DNA from: Progne subis subis
Lineage: Eukaryota > Chordata > Aves > Passeriformes > Hirundinidae
DNA length: 64,000 nucleotides
NCBI GenBank assembly: GCA_022316685.1
Contig: JAKJHU010000083.1
Span: 744,001-808,000 of the forward strand
Direction of reading: 5' to 3'
Position numbers and translations under genes: made by a program. Shown here one piece after another: positions 8,898-19,186 of the stretch. Below the pieces are notes generated by a model. The model did not search any database, was not told the DNA's origin, and was given only the letters and a program-made list of their open reading frames with translations. The first letter of the stretch is position 1. Every line of letters begins with the position of its first letter.

Positions 8898-9849
8898 GAG
8901 ACAAACCCAGAAAAACACCGGGAGCTCCCCCTTGTGTCCCACCATGGCCCAGGATGGCATTTTCCAGCACAGGAGGGGCTAGTAAGAAAATGAGTGAGCC
9001 AAACCACATCCCACAAAAAGCAGTTTCTGAATTTACCATCTCTTCAAAGCAACGAGAGCTTCTGTTGTTTAATGTGATTCATTTTTTATGCTTGTGAATA
9101 CTTTGCTTGTTAAAGAAATACTTTATTTCCACTCTTCTCCAAAAAACTCTTTTCCTAAACCAGTTAGGGAAGGGGATGCTTGATTCTGCTTTCAGGCAGA
9201 CCACTTTGGAAATTTCCTCCCAAATTTGCCCTAAACCAAGAAACTGTTGTCAGGCAAAGGTCCCAGATGGTCATCTGGAGCAGAGTCCTGCACATTCTCT
9301 TTGTCCCAGGGAATTTCCTCAGTCTTTTTTGGTTTGTTCTTTGAAGGTCCAAGCAAGTCTTTGAAATCAGCAGCAATATGGTAATTGATTTCTTCAGACA
9401 CCGAGGCAGTGTCTCACTCTCATTTTCCTCTTCTTCTTTTTGGCTTTACTGACATGACACTGTTCAAGGATGGCAACACAGCACATGTCCTTTTCAAAGA
9501 CAGCTTCCTTAAGAGCCATCTTGCTGCTCATGTCTCCCTCCAAGCTAAGGAGTGGTTCACTTTGAAGGGTAAGCAGTGGGGAAACATCTGAGCTTGGAGT
9601 CTAAAGGCAGGAACGAGTGTCCTGCCTTTAATTAGCTACATTCTTAAGTGACTTTTTCACTTAATACATGGTAACCTAGAAATCCAGGTATTTAGCACCG
9701 ATTTCTTTCCTGACAATATAAACATCAAAAGCTAATACGGGTTTCTCACAGACCTGCAGATCTCAAGGCCCCTGCATTGACCTTTCTCACCTTCACTTAT
9801 GGCAGCAGAGTAGAAAAGAAAGATGATCCTACGGGCTGCTGCTCTAGGT

Positions 9850-10790
9850 CCGAGTTGAGGCCCGACGTCGCTGGCAGGCGCAGTTGCTCCTGCAGGCCAT
9901 CCCTGACAGCGCACCCATCCACCTGGACCTCTCAGCACTTGCTGCTGTCCTCCTGCTCCTGTTCTGGCAACTCCTGGACCGGGCAGATTGGTCCAAGGCC
10001 CAACACTGCAGGTGGGAGCGGCTGTGTCTGGTGAAAATCCCTGACGGTGTCTCCTTCTGCCTGGGCTTGTCAGCCCCTGATGTCCTCCTGCTCCTGTCAC
10101 GGTCACTCCTTGACTGGACAGCTGGACTCTGGGGCTGATCCTGATGGTCGGAGTGGGAGCTGCTGCGTCTGGGGCATGCCTGTGACGATGGCTCCATCTG
10201 CCTGGGCCTCTCAGTCTTCGATGTCCTCCTGCTCCTGTCACAGTGACTCCTTGACTGGACAGGTGGACTCTGGGGCTGACACCTTGCTGCTGGGAGCAGC
10301 TGCATCTGGGGAACATCCCTGATGTTGTCTCATTCGCCTGGGCCTGTCAGCCCTGGATGTCCTCCAGCTCCTGTCATGGTGACTCCTTGACTGGGCAGTT
10401 GGACTCTGGGGCTGACCTTGCTGCTGGGAGCGGCTGCGTCTGGGGCATGCCTGTGATGATGGCTCCCTTCGCCTGGGCCTGTTTGCCCCTGATGTCCTAC
10501 TGCTCCAGTCACGGTGACTCCCTGACTGGACAGGTGGACTCTGGGGCTGATCTTGACAGTGGGAGTGGCTGTGTCTGGGGCATGCCCGTGACGATGTCTC
10601 CCTTTGCCTGTGCCTGTCAGCCCTTGGTCCTGTCCTGCTTCTCTTGTCATGCCTTCACTGCACAAGTTCACTTAGGGCCCGACCTTGCTGGCAGAATTGG
10701 CTGCGTCTGCGGTATGCCTGCGACGGTGTCATCCTTCGCCTGGATCTTCTAGGCCTTTGTCCTGTCCTGCTTCTCCTGTCTCAGGAACAT
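9850..10790 (-). repeat. RS-coding minisatellite, about 7 units of 135-141 bp
   Basis: The anchor GACTCCTTGACTGGACAG and its variants recur at about 10104, 10245, 10381 and 10516, with steps of 141, 136 and 135 bp. The 136 bp step breaks the three-base frame. The minus strand reads as RS-rich (DRSRRTS, PRRSSSH) over 10305-9844, and the upstream units are in another frame. Confidence 0.75.
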
Positions 10791-11039
10791 CTTGACCTGC
10801 ATTGATGTGAGACCTGTCCTTGCTGGTGAGAGAGATTTCACCTGCAGCCCGGTCCAGCACATCTGGAATGGACCCTGTCTGCAGAGTCTGGAGAGCTGCT
10901 GAATCATGAACCGGATTTTGCCTCCCTCTGCATGCTGAGGTTGGTGGGTTCTGGAGAGGAAGACAGTAGTGACTGCTGCAGTGCTGCATGTTGGGTTTTG
11001 CCACGGTTGCTGGTCTCTGGATACATAATTTCGGGAGCC

Positions 11040-11424
11040 AGACGCAATGGCACCAGGCTGCCACAGCTGGGGCTGCTGGCCTCTGATTCTGCAGAGCCCT
11101 GAGAAGACTCCAGTCCTGACTGTCTGGTCAGGCTGGTGCCATTGAGCTCTTGCTCATCCCTGGAGGCTGATCAAGCAGGAATGTCAAAGGCCCCCCAGGC
11201 ACAAGCCAGGCTGGGCCAGAGAAATGAGCCAAGCCCTTCAGGCACCAAGGGGCTCTGCCAAGCCTAGCCTGGGCACAGACCCCAGCCCAGGGGCACCTGG
11301 GTGCTTTGCCTCATATCTGTGCCCAGACCAGCACAGCTGTCACACTCCCAGTGCTGTATGAGCACTGGGAACACAGAACAGTGCCTGTGGGTGCCCTCAG
11401 CAGAACAGGAGCAGTTCCCAGGGC
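11040..11424 (-). CDS. PHF7-like late exon(s), AEGTHRHC and WECDSCAG region
   Basis: A CCCCAG acceptor (11426-11425) precedes sequence giving AEGTHRHCS and HWECDSCAGLGT, the second half of the C-terminal Cys/His domain typical of PHF7/G2E3-like proteins. The preceding conserved stretch (GPWELLL) starts in another frame, so a small deletion is likely. A second possible exon begins at 11159 after CCTCCAG and carries the ELNGTS...QSGLESS block. Part of the pseudogene at 9844-13637. Confidence 0.55.
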
Positions 11425-11620
11425 CTGGGGAAGCAAAAGGGTTCATGGCTCTGCAGAGGAAGTGTCCCAGCACAGGGCTGTCTGGCCGAGCTCTTCTAAC
11501 TCCTTCTGCTTCAAGCCCTTGGGGATACACAGGTTCCCTGCAGAGCCCCGGCTGCAGTTTCCCGATGACCTACCCTTCTTCCTCTGCTCCCTCCCGGCCT
11601 CCTGGGTAAAGGCATTTGTG

Positions 11621-12160
11621 GCGGTGCATGTTTTATTTCATTTGTTTAAAGTGTTTTGTACTGGAATTTGTATTGGTATATTCCAATGTACCTCCCGGTT
11701 TCCTCAATGGTTCCTTCCCCACTTGTTTGTTACATAACCACCAGTTATTTGTCAATCATCCCTCTCCCTCACCTGTCCCAGTCAATCCCCTCTCTCTCCT
11801 CTTGGGCGCCCTGTCACTTTGGGGCCCCTTCCTGGCTTCTGGAAAGCTCCAGGGAGGGCTGGTGCCTGGGAAACCCCCCTCCCCCCTCTTGTGATTCATT
11901 CATTGTTAAGAAGTTGACACCCCTGGTTACACCCTCTGACACCCTGATTGGCTGACCCATTGTCACCACCCCTTGATCCTCCCCTGTTTATAAGTTTGTG
12001 TTCAGTCCCTGTTTGGGGCTCTCTCTGGGTAACAGTGGTTAGAGGGGGAGTTCCTAACCAGTCTCCCCTCCAATAAATCCTATTTAACCCTGCCTAAGAG
12101 AGTCGGCTCTTTGTGTGCTGCCACTGTCGCCATATCATCTAGTCCTATCGCTGGCGTGGG
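11621..12160 (+). mobile_element. LTR inside the PHF7-like locus
   Basis: The plus strand has LTR order: a GATTGGCTGACCCA box near 11947, TTTATAAG near 11988 as TATA, CCAATAAATCC near 12070 as polyadenylation signal, and a GTCGGCTCTTTGTG U5-like start. The 5' edge is probably TGTGGCGG near 11621; the 3' edge is uncertain. It lies between the exons at 12583 and 11424, where one expected exon (the HSRCxxxxC block) was not found. Confidence 0.65.
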
Positions 12161-12582
12161 GAACCAAGCCCTCAGAGGGAGGAGGCTGACTGCCTTGCTT
12201 GCAGCCCCAACCTCACTCATGTCAGCCACAGTGCAAAGGCTGAGCTAACCTGCAGTCAGCGCTTGCCAGGCATGCAAGGGCACTGCAATAGGCATTCTCT
12301 GGCATTGCACCAGCTGTGCCTCTCTCCTAGATCCGCAAAGGCATCGTTGTCCTCCCATGTTGGCTGTCTGATGGAGAAAGGAAATGCTGGTGAGTTTCTG
12401 CTGCCCTGCCCTCACAGAGGCACAGGATGTCCTTGCTCTTCCTCCACTGCTTTTCCAAGTCGTGCGTGAAGCTGAAGCCCAGACTCATGGGACAGAGCAG
12501 GGCCAGGACTCCTGGTGCAGGGCCTGGTAGAGCACAGCACCTGCACCCTCCTGTCTTGTGAGCCAGGCAGAAGGACACCAAC

Positions 12583-12689
12583 CTGAAGGGGATGCGGATG
12601 CCCATGATGAACATTTCGAGAGTGAATGCCTCACTGTCTCTGCAGAGGGGGCAGTGGAGGCATAAAAGACCAGCACTCATGGCCTGTCC
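12583..12689 (-). CDS. PHF7-like exon: end of RING-like domain
   Basis: Acceptor CTGCAG (AG at 12691-12690) and donor GT (12582-12581) bound a 107-base exon. It encodes a CLHCPLCRD pair followed by FTLEMFIMGIRIPFR, a very characteristic PHF7-family stretch. It joins in frame to the RING-like exon upstream. Confidence 0.8.
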
Positions 12690-12775
12690 CTGCAGGGCAA
12701 ACAGAAGCAGTGTGAGTGAGGCCCTGGTGCTGCTGAGCACCTGCTGTGCCCTGGGGTAGAGGAGATGGCTCCTAC

Positions 12776-12938
12776 CTGGATGCAGTCCCTGTGGAACCAG
12801 GCCCTTTTGCACGCTGGGCACACCATGGCTTGGAAGGTCTTTCTATCGTCCACAGGCTCCATGCAGATGGGACATTCGGTGCCCGGCTCCGGAGTCACCT
12901 GCACATCCTGCTCTGGACGGTGCTCAGAGCAGTAGGAG
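12776..12938 (-). CDS. PHF7-like exon: RING-like zinc finger
   Basis: The 163-base exon lies between acceptor CCCCCAG (AG 12940-12939) and donor GT (12775-12774). It encodes YCSEHRPEQDV, then CPICMEPVDD, then CPACKRAWFHRDCIQ. The cysteine and histidine ligands expected for this RING-type finger are all present. Confidence 0.85.
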
Positions 12939-13018
12939 CTGGGGGCAATGGGATGGGCTACGTGAGAAATGCTGGATCCTTCCCCAGGGGTGGGCAAAAG
13001 TGGAGGGAGGGAAGGTAC

Positions 13019-13143
13019 CTGTAAGGGGTGATGTATTGATTGATACAGCCACCCTCCTTGGCACAGGGTAGGTGGAACCATCTGTCGCAGTTTTCCTCAC
13101 AGCAAACAATGGTGGCCCCGCTCTGGCTGCAGACGCAGCAGTG
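13019..13143 (-). CDS. PHF7-like exon: extended PHD finger
   Basis: The exon runs from an acceptor TTGGCAG (AG 13145-13144) to a donor GT at 13018-13017. It encodes CCVCSQSGATIVCC, then CDRWFHLPCAKEGGC and INQYITPY, matching the extended PHD finger of PHF7/G2E3. Zinc ligands are complete. The splice to 12938 keeps the frame (PY joined to SSYCSEH). Confidence 0.8.
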
Positions 13144-13423
13144 CTGCCAAGAGCCAAGCAGCTCCATCAGCAGCAGCCTTGGGGCCTCCCCAGGCAGCCC
13201 CACAGCTCCAGGCAGGGTGCAGGATGTGGCCACTGCTGGGTCTCAGCTCACAGAGCTCCCTGCTGGAGGAGGCTCTGGTGCCAGAGCCTCTGTGGAGCTG
13301 CTGGGAGCCAGACCTGGGTCCCAGAGCTGGCCAGATGGCCGGCCTTTCTTTCATGGGCTCTGGGCTAAGCTTTAGCAAACCTCGCCAGGCACAAATCTCT
13401 GTGATGTTTTGTCAGGCTCTCAC

Positions 13424-13525
13424 CTTCTCTGCTGCCCGCCTGACTGCGAGTTGGATATCTCGAGGGAGAAAGCCCATGAGTCCAACACGACCTTTTTTTT
13501 TCTGACAAAGCAGAGTGGCGAAAAA
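13424..13525 (-). CDS. PHF7-like exon: linker helix
   Basis: A 102-base exon lies between acceptor CCTGCAG (AG 13527-13526) and donor GT (13423-13422). It encodes GLMGFLPRDIQLAVRRAA, the conserved segment between the two PHD-type fingers. A run of T's (A's on the coding strand) near 13492-13501 adds QKKKG and may be a slippage site. Confidence 0.75.
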
Positions 13526-13637
13526 CTGCAGGAAAGGGAAGGAGCTGATAAGGAGAGAGTGGCAGGGACTGCCCATTGCAATGCTGCAGGGAGTGCCCGG
13601 AGCCACTCACCAGGCAGAAACACGTGGGCACAGAGCC

Positions 13638-13830
13638 TTATATTTTTGGTACATTTTCGTTTTCTTGTCCTTTAAATCGTATGGTTTTTCTCTGGTGTTT
13701 TAAGTCACGTCTTTGCAGTACTGTCCTATCTTGTGGTGCTACTGTCTCGATCTCCTGAAGATGGCCAAGCAGCGCTGGTCTGTCGGCAGGTCTCACCCGT
13801 GGCTCCTGGTGGCGCGGTGCCGGCGGTGCC
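13638..13830 (+). repeat. Module shared with 3955-4163 (inverted) at the break of the PHF7-like gene
   Basis: Sequence homologous to the reverse complement of 3955-4163 starts exactly where the first PHF7-like finger exon stops (about 13637). It is either an inserted repeat that truncated the gene or the edge of a rearrangement. Confidence 0.6.
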
Positions 13831-13889
13831 AGGGCAGGGTTTTCCTCAGAAGGCGGCACTGCCAGCCCGGCTCTGCTGTGGTGCCCTGG

Positions 13890-14185
13890 CAGTGCCATGG
13901 CGCACGGGAGCTCTAGCAATGCAGCCTCGTCTAGTAGCCAGATCTGCGGGCTGGGACCCAGCATCGGCCGCACGCTTCTCTCAGATCCCGAGGAACGACT
14001 GCACAGCTCACAACAGCGCGGCGGGAACGCGCTGAGGGAACAGCGCCAGCTCGGCCCCGGGCAGGAACCGCCCCGCCCCTCACACCCGCCCTCGCCGCGC
14101 AGCGCCCGCGCTGTCATGGCGGCTCTCACACACAAGGGAGCGCCACAAGCCCCGGAATGGCGCCGGGAACGTTCTTGCCCTCAGG
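13890..14185. promoter_or_regulatory. CpG-rich patch, possible orphan promoter
   Basis: CpG-dense sequence with GC boxes (CCGCCCCGCCCC) and a GTCATGGCGGC start-like context near 14113 on the plus strand. It lies directly 5' of the truncated PHF7-like locus, so it may be the remains of that gene's promoter or of a neighbouring gene. No convincing first exon was found. Confidence 0.4.
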
Positions 14186-15734
14186 AATGCGCGGGCGCGG
14201 ACCTGTTGCAAACTGACCGGTCCCATTTCCTGAAGAAAGGATGTTCTTCAATCCTTGAGCTGTACGCACTTTCGAGCCTGGTCAACAAGAAGAGACATTT
14301 AACCTGTGACACGCACAGCAGCCTGCAAGCTCGAAGTGATGTCCGGGTGTTAGAAAAACACTTGTTGTTAGAACTGTCTTTTGCAGGCTCATGGCTGGGC
14401 ACGTTTCACTGATGTCAGACCCAGAGGGAGGTTGACAAAGTTCGGGAAGAAGGATGCCCACTGATGGACACGATGCAGAATTTAGGGGCCATAAAGACAT
14501 CTAGTAGAACTGCCCAGATAAGGAAAGCACTAATTGAAGTACACTCAGCAAATATGCTGATATCAGTTCCAGACGGGTAAAACGGAGTGTGACGTTTGCA
14601 GGCAACAGGATTTTGGCACCAAAATTATGATGGGCCTGACCATGGGATGGTCTCAGTCACCTGAACACACAGACAACACAGTTCAAGCAAGCACTGGACA
14701 TTGTGTTTCAAGAACCCAGATGAAAAAAGCTGGTGAGTTTGTGCTGGATTCTTGTGGGCTGTTACCCCTTCTCTCCTTCTCAAAATATATTGTAAGGTTG
14801 ACTAAGAAAAACCTTGTTAGAGCCAAGCTAACTACTTTATTCTCAAAACTTGCAGTTAACTTAAGGTTTAGTACCTTACAGAGGAGGTTTGAGGCCCTGG
14901 AACTGGAGGGACAGACAAGTGATAAAGTGGACAGAAGTCCTTCTGAAATAGAGGGGGCACCTGGGGCAAGACAGCCAACACCATGCACCATGACCACCTC
15001 TGTTCTGAAGAAAGGCAGGGTCAGTCCTTGCAGGCCTTCCACAAAGTATCTCAAGGGAAGGTTTTGGTCTCCCCTGCCCTGTTTCCTAGACTTTAGCCAA
15101 ATATTTCTCTTGAAAGACAGGAAAAGCTCAGATGTGTTAGGAGATTATTCTGAGCACTGGCAGAGGTGAATGGTCAGGAACCCAGAGGCTTGTGCAACTC
15201 TCTTCCATAGAGAAACCCTTTTGTATTTCTGGTAAAGCAGAGCTTAAATGGCCAGCCAGCGACTGGGGAAATACACCACCGAGACAATAAATCTGTAAAG
15301 TGCCTTGTTTTGAGAGAGAAGACAACAAAAGTTCAAATAGCGAATACTGAGAAGAAGACAACAAAAGTTCAAATAGCGAATACTGAGAAGGTGAAGAAGA
15401 AAAACTATTTTTTCTAATTTTTGTTTTCGAAGATTGTCTACATCTAATTTTCATTGGTTTTTTTCCTGTCTTCAGAATGAATTTTGCATTACAGATGTTT
15501 GAAGCCAGATATAAGAAAAGTTCTCTGTTGTTTTCACATACTGTTTGAAAACCATGAAAATGTAAGTTTAGAGGGAAGAAACTTTATCTTTGACAGTTAG
15601 ATCAGACTCAATTTTTAAATACCCTTGTATGTCATGCTCGTTTGCAAAGATGCTAAATTTATCTTTGATGGGCATTAATCCAAGAAACAAGTACATCAAT
15701 GGCTCTGGAGGAGGCTGCCATGCTGGGTTTCTGT
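14186..15734. other. Unassigned stretch
   Basis: No gene or known repeat is recognised. A 180-codon plus-strand frame (14627-15169) has no known domain or flanking splice signals. A 36 bp tandem duplication lies at 15318-15390. Confidence 0.3.
15318..15390. repeat. 36 bp tandem duplication
   Basis: GAAGACAACAAAAGTTCAAA and the following bases occur twice, starting at 15318 and 15354, with no visible mismatch. Confidence 0.9.
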
Positions 15735-16015
15735 CAGGTGTCACAGCCCCAGCCCCGCTCCATGGCGGGTTCCCTGAGGTGTGGCAGCCCCAGCCCCGCT
15801 CCATGGCAGGTTCCCTGAGGTGCGGCAGCCCCAGCCCCGCTCCATGGCGGGTTCCCCTGAGGTGTGGCAGCCCCAGCCCCGCTCCATGGCGGGTTCCCCT
15901 GAGGTGTGGCAGCCCCAGCATCACTCCATGGCAGGTTCCCTGAGGTGCGGCAGCCCCAGCCCCGCTCCATGGTGGGTTCCCCTGAGGTGCGGCAGCCCCA
16001 GCCCCACGCCACGGG
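15735..16015. repeat. GC-rich minisatellite, about 6.7 units of 41-42 bp
   Basis: Units read GCAGCCCCAGCCCCGCTCCA followed by a TGGCGGGTTCCC..TGAGGTG half. Some units have TTCCC and some TTCCCC, which alternates 41 and 42 bp and destroys any shared reading frame. It is flanked by moderately CpG-rich sequence to about 16200. Confidence 0.9.
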
Positions 16016-18527
16016 ACGTTCCCTTAGGGTTGCCCCGGCTCCCCCGCAAGGCGGTTCGTGTTGCGCAGCCCGGGCTGGATGGGAGGAGCCAGGGCGGCTA
16101 TAGCGAACGTGGGTTTTTAATATCGCCCCCCACGTTCGGCCCTTTCCTGGCATTTTTCGGCAGAGCTGTCGTTCTCGAGCTTTGACCTTCCGTGCCGCAG
16201 GCTCTGCATTCCAGGCAGCCAGTCCTATGTGTCTGCACCGTGCCCACACCATTTTGGGGGTGCCTGCCTGTCAGCCAACTGTGCGGGCTCGAGGTCTGCG
16301 TGCACATAGGATAGAGAATGGACTAATTTACAGCGACAGCTGTGTTTTTCTACATCTCAGCACGCACGTGTCAGCTGCACACACAGACCCCTCCCCCTGC
16401 CCTGTCCCGTGTCCCGGCTCTGTCACACTGGCAGCGTTTTGTGTGTCACACTAGTGCTGCACTGAGTGTCACACTGGCGGTGTGTGCCACACTGCCACTG
16501 TGGGGAGCATTGCACTGGCACTGTGCCGTGTGTCCTCTGCCACAGCACCATGTGCTTCCAGACAAGGCTCATAGACTTTGGAGTGTAAGCGGGAGGGTGT
16601 GAAAGGTGGTGATAACAGAAGGATGCCAAACGAGAAACCAGTTGCTTCCAGACTCAAAAGCCAGCACTCTGTTATGTAATACTGTTTTCTTCTCCTTCCT
16701 CACCTAATGTCACTCTGCCATGTGCACACTCTGCCCTTCCCCAGAGAGCGTGATGCATGAAGAACCTTTGGAAAACTGACTAGGGTAGCACTGCATTTTA
16801 GGAACATCTGTGGAAGCCATCACGAGCCATCTCTTTGCTGAAGGCAGTTGCGTTCTTAACCAGCATTTGATTTCAGCAGGTCTGTTGACATCTATTTTGT
16901 GTACTCCAAAAATAGCTTGTTCAGCTCGGGAGTGAGGACATGCTCCCTTTACTGGTCCAGTGAGCCTGAGGCTATGGCTTTGCTATGTTCAGAAGGCATC
17001 TCTCTAGTTAGCTTTAATCCAGCTGGACTGAGTACAGCAGTACCCAAATAGAAACACAGAGTTTGGAGTGGGTTCACAAACTGAACAAGTGTCCAGGCTT
17101 CCCAAGAGGGTTCTAAAACTTGAAGTGGTCAGATCTAGTCCTAGCCTGGTTTCTACAGTCATTTTACTGTGCCTTTGCATAGGAATAAAACTTTGTGATG
17201 TGACTGAGGAGTGAGAATACTCTTCAAACCAGAATGACAGAATTCAGTTTTATTGGTAACCTGTTTGTACATGCAATTATTTATTATATATCTCTCATGT
17301 ATTGTTGCAATTTCCCAAAAAAGCCTATCTTGTGATTTCCATGTGTAAGTGACTCTTGTGATGAAAGACTTGTGACTTCTTGGGTAGTTACTTTTTGTAA
17401 TTGCAGAAGAAACTTCCTATTCACGACAAATAAATGAAATTTTAGTGCTGGCTATTTAAGTCTGACTTTCTGCTGAACACTTCCACATTAATGCTGGCTT
17501 TGAAGATAACACCTAAAGCTTTTAGAGTTGTTTTATTGATGGACCTGAATTAATACAACATCCTTATTAACTCAGTCTTTTTAATTATATATATATAGGC
17601 AATTTTCTCAGTAGCTTGGCCCACTATTTGGGATCATTCACTTTAATACCCCTTTTTATGATCAAAATGTATTACTGAATCCCATGGGCCCTTCAGGGCT
17701 TGCTCCAGCGTATCAGTTGTCAGGACATTAAAGTTGTTAATTTTATTAAGTTTCTGGGGTTTGTTCCAAATTCAACATTGCTTTGTATTACAGTAGGAGG
17801 TGAAGAGGTAGGATGTTAGCTTTTCCATTTTGTATCTTAAAGCAGCAGGTATTTTTGCAGCACTTTTCCCCAGGCTAAGGGCACACCTTTGATTTCGAAC
17901 TCAAAGAGTTACTCCTGGGATAGGGGAGACTTTTACACACTCAGGTACAGTTTTGTCTGTGCTGATTTTAATACATGGGTCCCACACAAAGGTAAAACTT
18001 TTTCTTTCTTACTTAAAAATCTAAAATAACCCCCCGTAAAGGTATTTTAGTTGTAAACACAAGGTGTTTTCTTTGAGAAGGGTGTTTAATTTACTTTCTG
18101 CCTTCTGTTTAGTACCTTTTGAAATTGCCTCACCCTCCCTGCTTTCCTTCTATACAATGATGACGCACTTCAAAGGGGTTTTTATCGGACAATACCGCAG
18201 CAGGGATTTGAATCACGTTCTGTTGCTTTGGAAACCAGAAGTTATAGAACAGAAGTTTGCTAGGCTTAGCATGAAACGTTTGTGGACTACAATTTTCCAC
18301 CAGTGCACAGCTCAGTTTCAGGGTGTTTTAGGATCTTGGGCAAACTCATTACTGTTCTTAGCTTGAGAGGGGATGGCCATCAGGGGTAGTAATTTGAGAC
18401 AGCTTGCCATGCTGTACTTCAGTGTGTTGTAACAGGGTGTAGGGCTTACTCTGTGGAGCAGGAGCAGACAAGAGTTTGTGGAGCAACAAATGTCCCCAGC
18501 CAATTGCACAGATGCTGGGTGCAGTGG
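16016..18527. other. Intergenic stretch
   Basis: CpG-containing until about 16250, then ordinary AT-rich sequence. Short open frames occur, but no domain, splice signal or repeat family is recognisable. Confidence 0.3.
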
Positions 18528-19180
18528 TGTCTCTACTGGAGCCGCTGGCTCCGTTTTGCCCAAGCTAGCTCGAGACTGTGACCAGACAGGAGAACTCCCC
18601 TGGGTCCTAGAAACCAGGGAGCGGCAAAGGGGTTTTTCCCCTTATCACGGGAGAGACCATGTCGATGGTGGAGGAAAGGAGTCCGACTTGGTGAGAGGGT
18701 GAGTCCAAGGTCTTTATTCCGGTCTTTATCCCGTCCTGGCCAGACGCCTGCCTCAGTTCAGGTGCTCCTGCCAAGCCCTGGCCTGGCCTCATGTCCCGGG
18801 CTTACATACAGGGGAGGGGCTAAAGGAGCGGACAAGCCAACTCCCAGTGAGGGATAAGGTGGGAGTGGAGCAGGGTTGGAGGGACATTTAAAGAAACCAA
18901 TGGGAACATAAAGAGAGGAACCTCCTCAGCTCTTGCCCTATCATTCGATGTCCTTACCAGAACTCTCCAGAAGCTGGGAGGAACAGCTGAATGACAGACA
19001 GGGCCCGTAGGAGGGGACTGGGAGGAGTGACAGGGAGGAGGTGTAGGGAGAAACCTTGGAATAAACACTTTCCAGGAAAACAGGGGAGTACAGAACAAAC
19101 CATTATAACATAAAACCCAAGATAAAAAAAGTATAATAAACTACAGTATGAAAACAAATAACACAAAGCAGAATGCAACA
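18528..19180 (-). mobile_element. Solo LTR, ERVK-like, copy B
   Basis: 653 bp, TG...CA ends, flanked by an exact 6 bp duplication CAGTGG at 18522-18527 and 19181-19186. It is close in sequence to copy A (1826-2479) and has the same minus orientation, TATA-like TGTATGTAAG and AATAAAGACC signals. The 6 bp duplication suits an ERVK/alpha-beta-type integrase. Confidence 0.85.
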
Positions 19181-19186
19181 CAGTGG

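Larger units (their letters stand above)
8360..10815 (-). repeat. Right arm of large inverted repeat
   Basis: Reverse complement of the left arm (1-2700, without its LTR). It contains the C-terminal repeat exon of the minus-strand PHF7-like locus and its 3' flank. It keeps the empty site for LTR copy A near 8585. Differences from the left arm are concentrated in the minisatellite (about three extra units here) and in 9165-9560, whereas about 8640-9165 looks identical. Confidence 0.85.
9844..13637 (-). pseudogene. PHF7/G2E3-like gene, probably inactive
   Basis: Minus-strand exons in the correct order encode the end of a first PHD-like finger (LCAHVF at 13635-13611), a linker helix exon (13525-13424), an extended PHD exon (13143-13019), a RING-like exon (12938-12776), its continuation (12689-12583), a later Cys-rich exon beginning at 11424 with AEGTHRHC and WECDSCAG, and the RS-rich minisatellite exon ending at 9844. 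In mammals PHF7 and G2E3 are ubiquitin-ligase-type proteins; PHF7 acts on histones in male germ cells. Evidence of decay: the first finger exon is cut at about 13637 by a foreign module, the exon at 11424 appears to have lost bases, stops occur after GLGT, and the RS frame shifts near 10245-10381. An LTR sits at about 11621-12160. The intact splice sites and zinc ligands of the middle exons mean a short transcript cannot be excluded. Confidence 0.65.

Noticed and set aside
14627..15169. 180-codon plus-strand frame
   Set aside because: Unrecognised, no flanking signals, in a repeat-rich area; could be retroviral leader sequence but I cannot support that.
15318..16015. CRISPR-like repeats
   Set aside because: Head-to-tail tandem units without spacers in a vertebrate genome.
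1826..19180. LTR copies A and B as the two ends of one large provirus
   Set aside because: Each has its own different target duplication, and the DNA between is not retroviral from one element.
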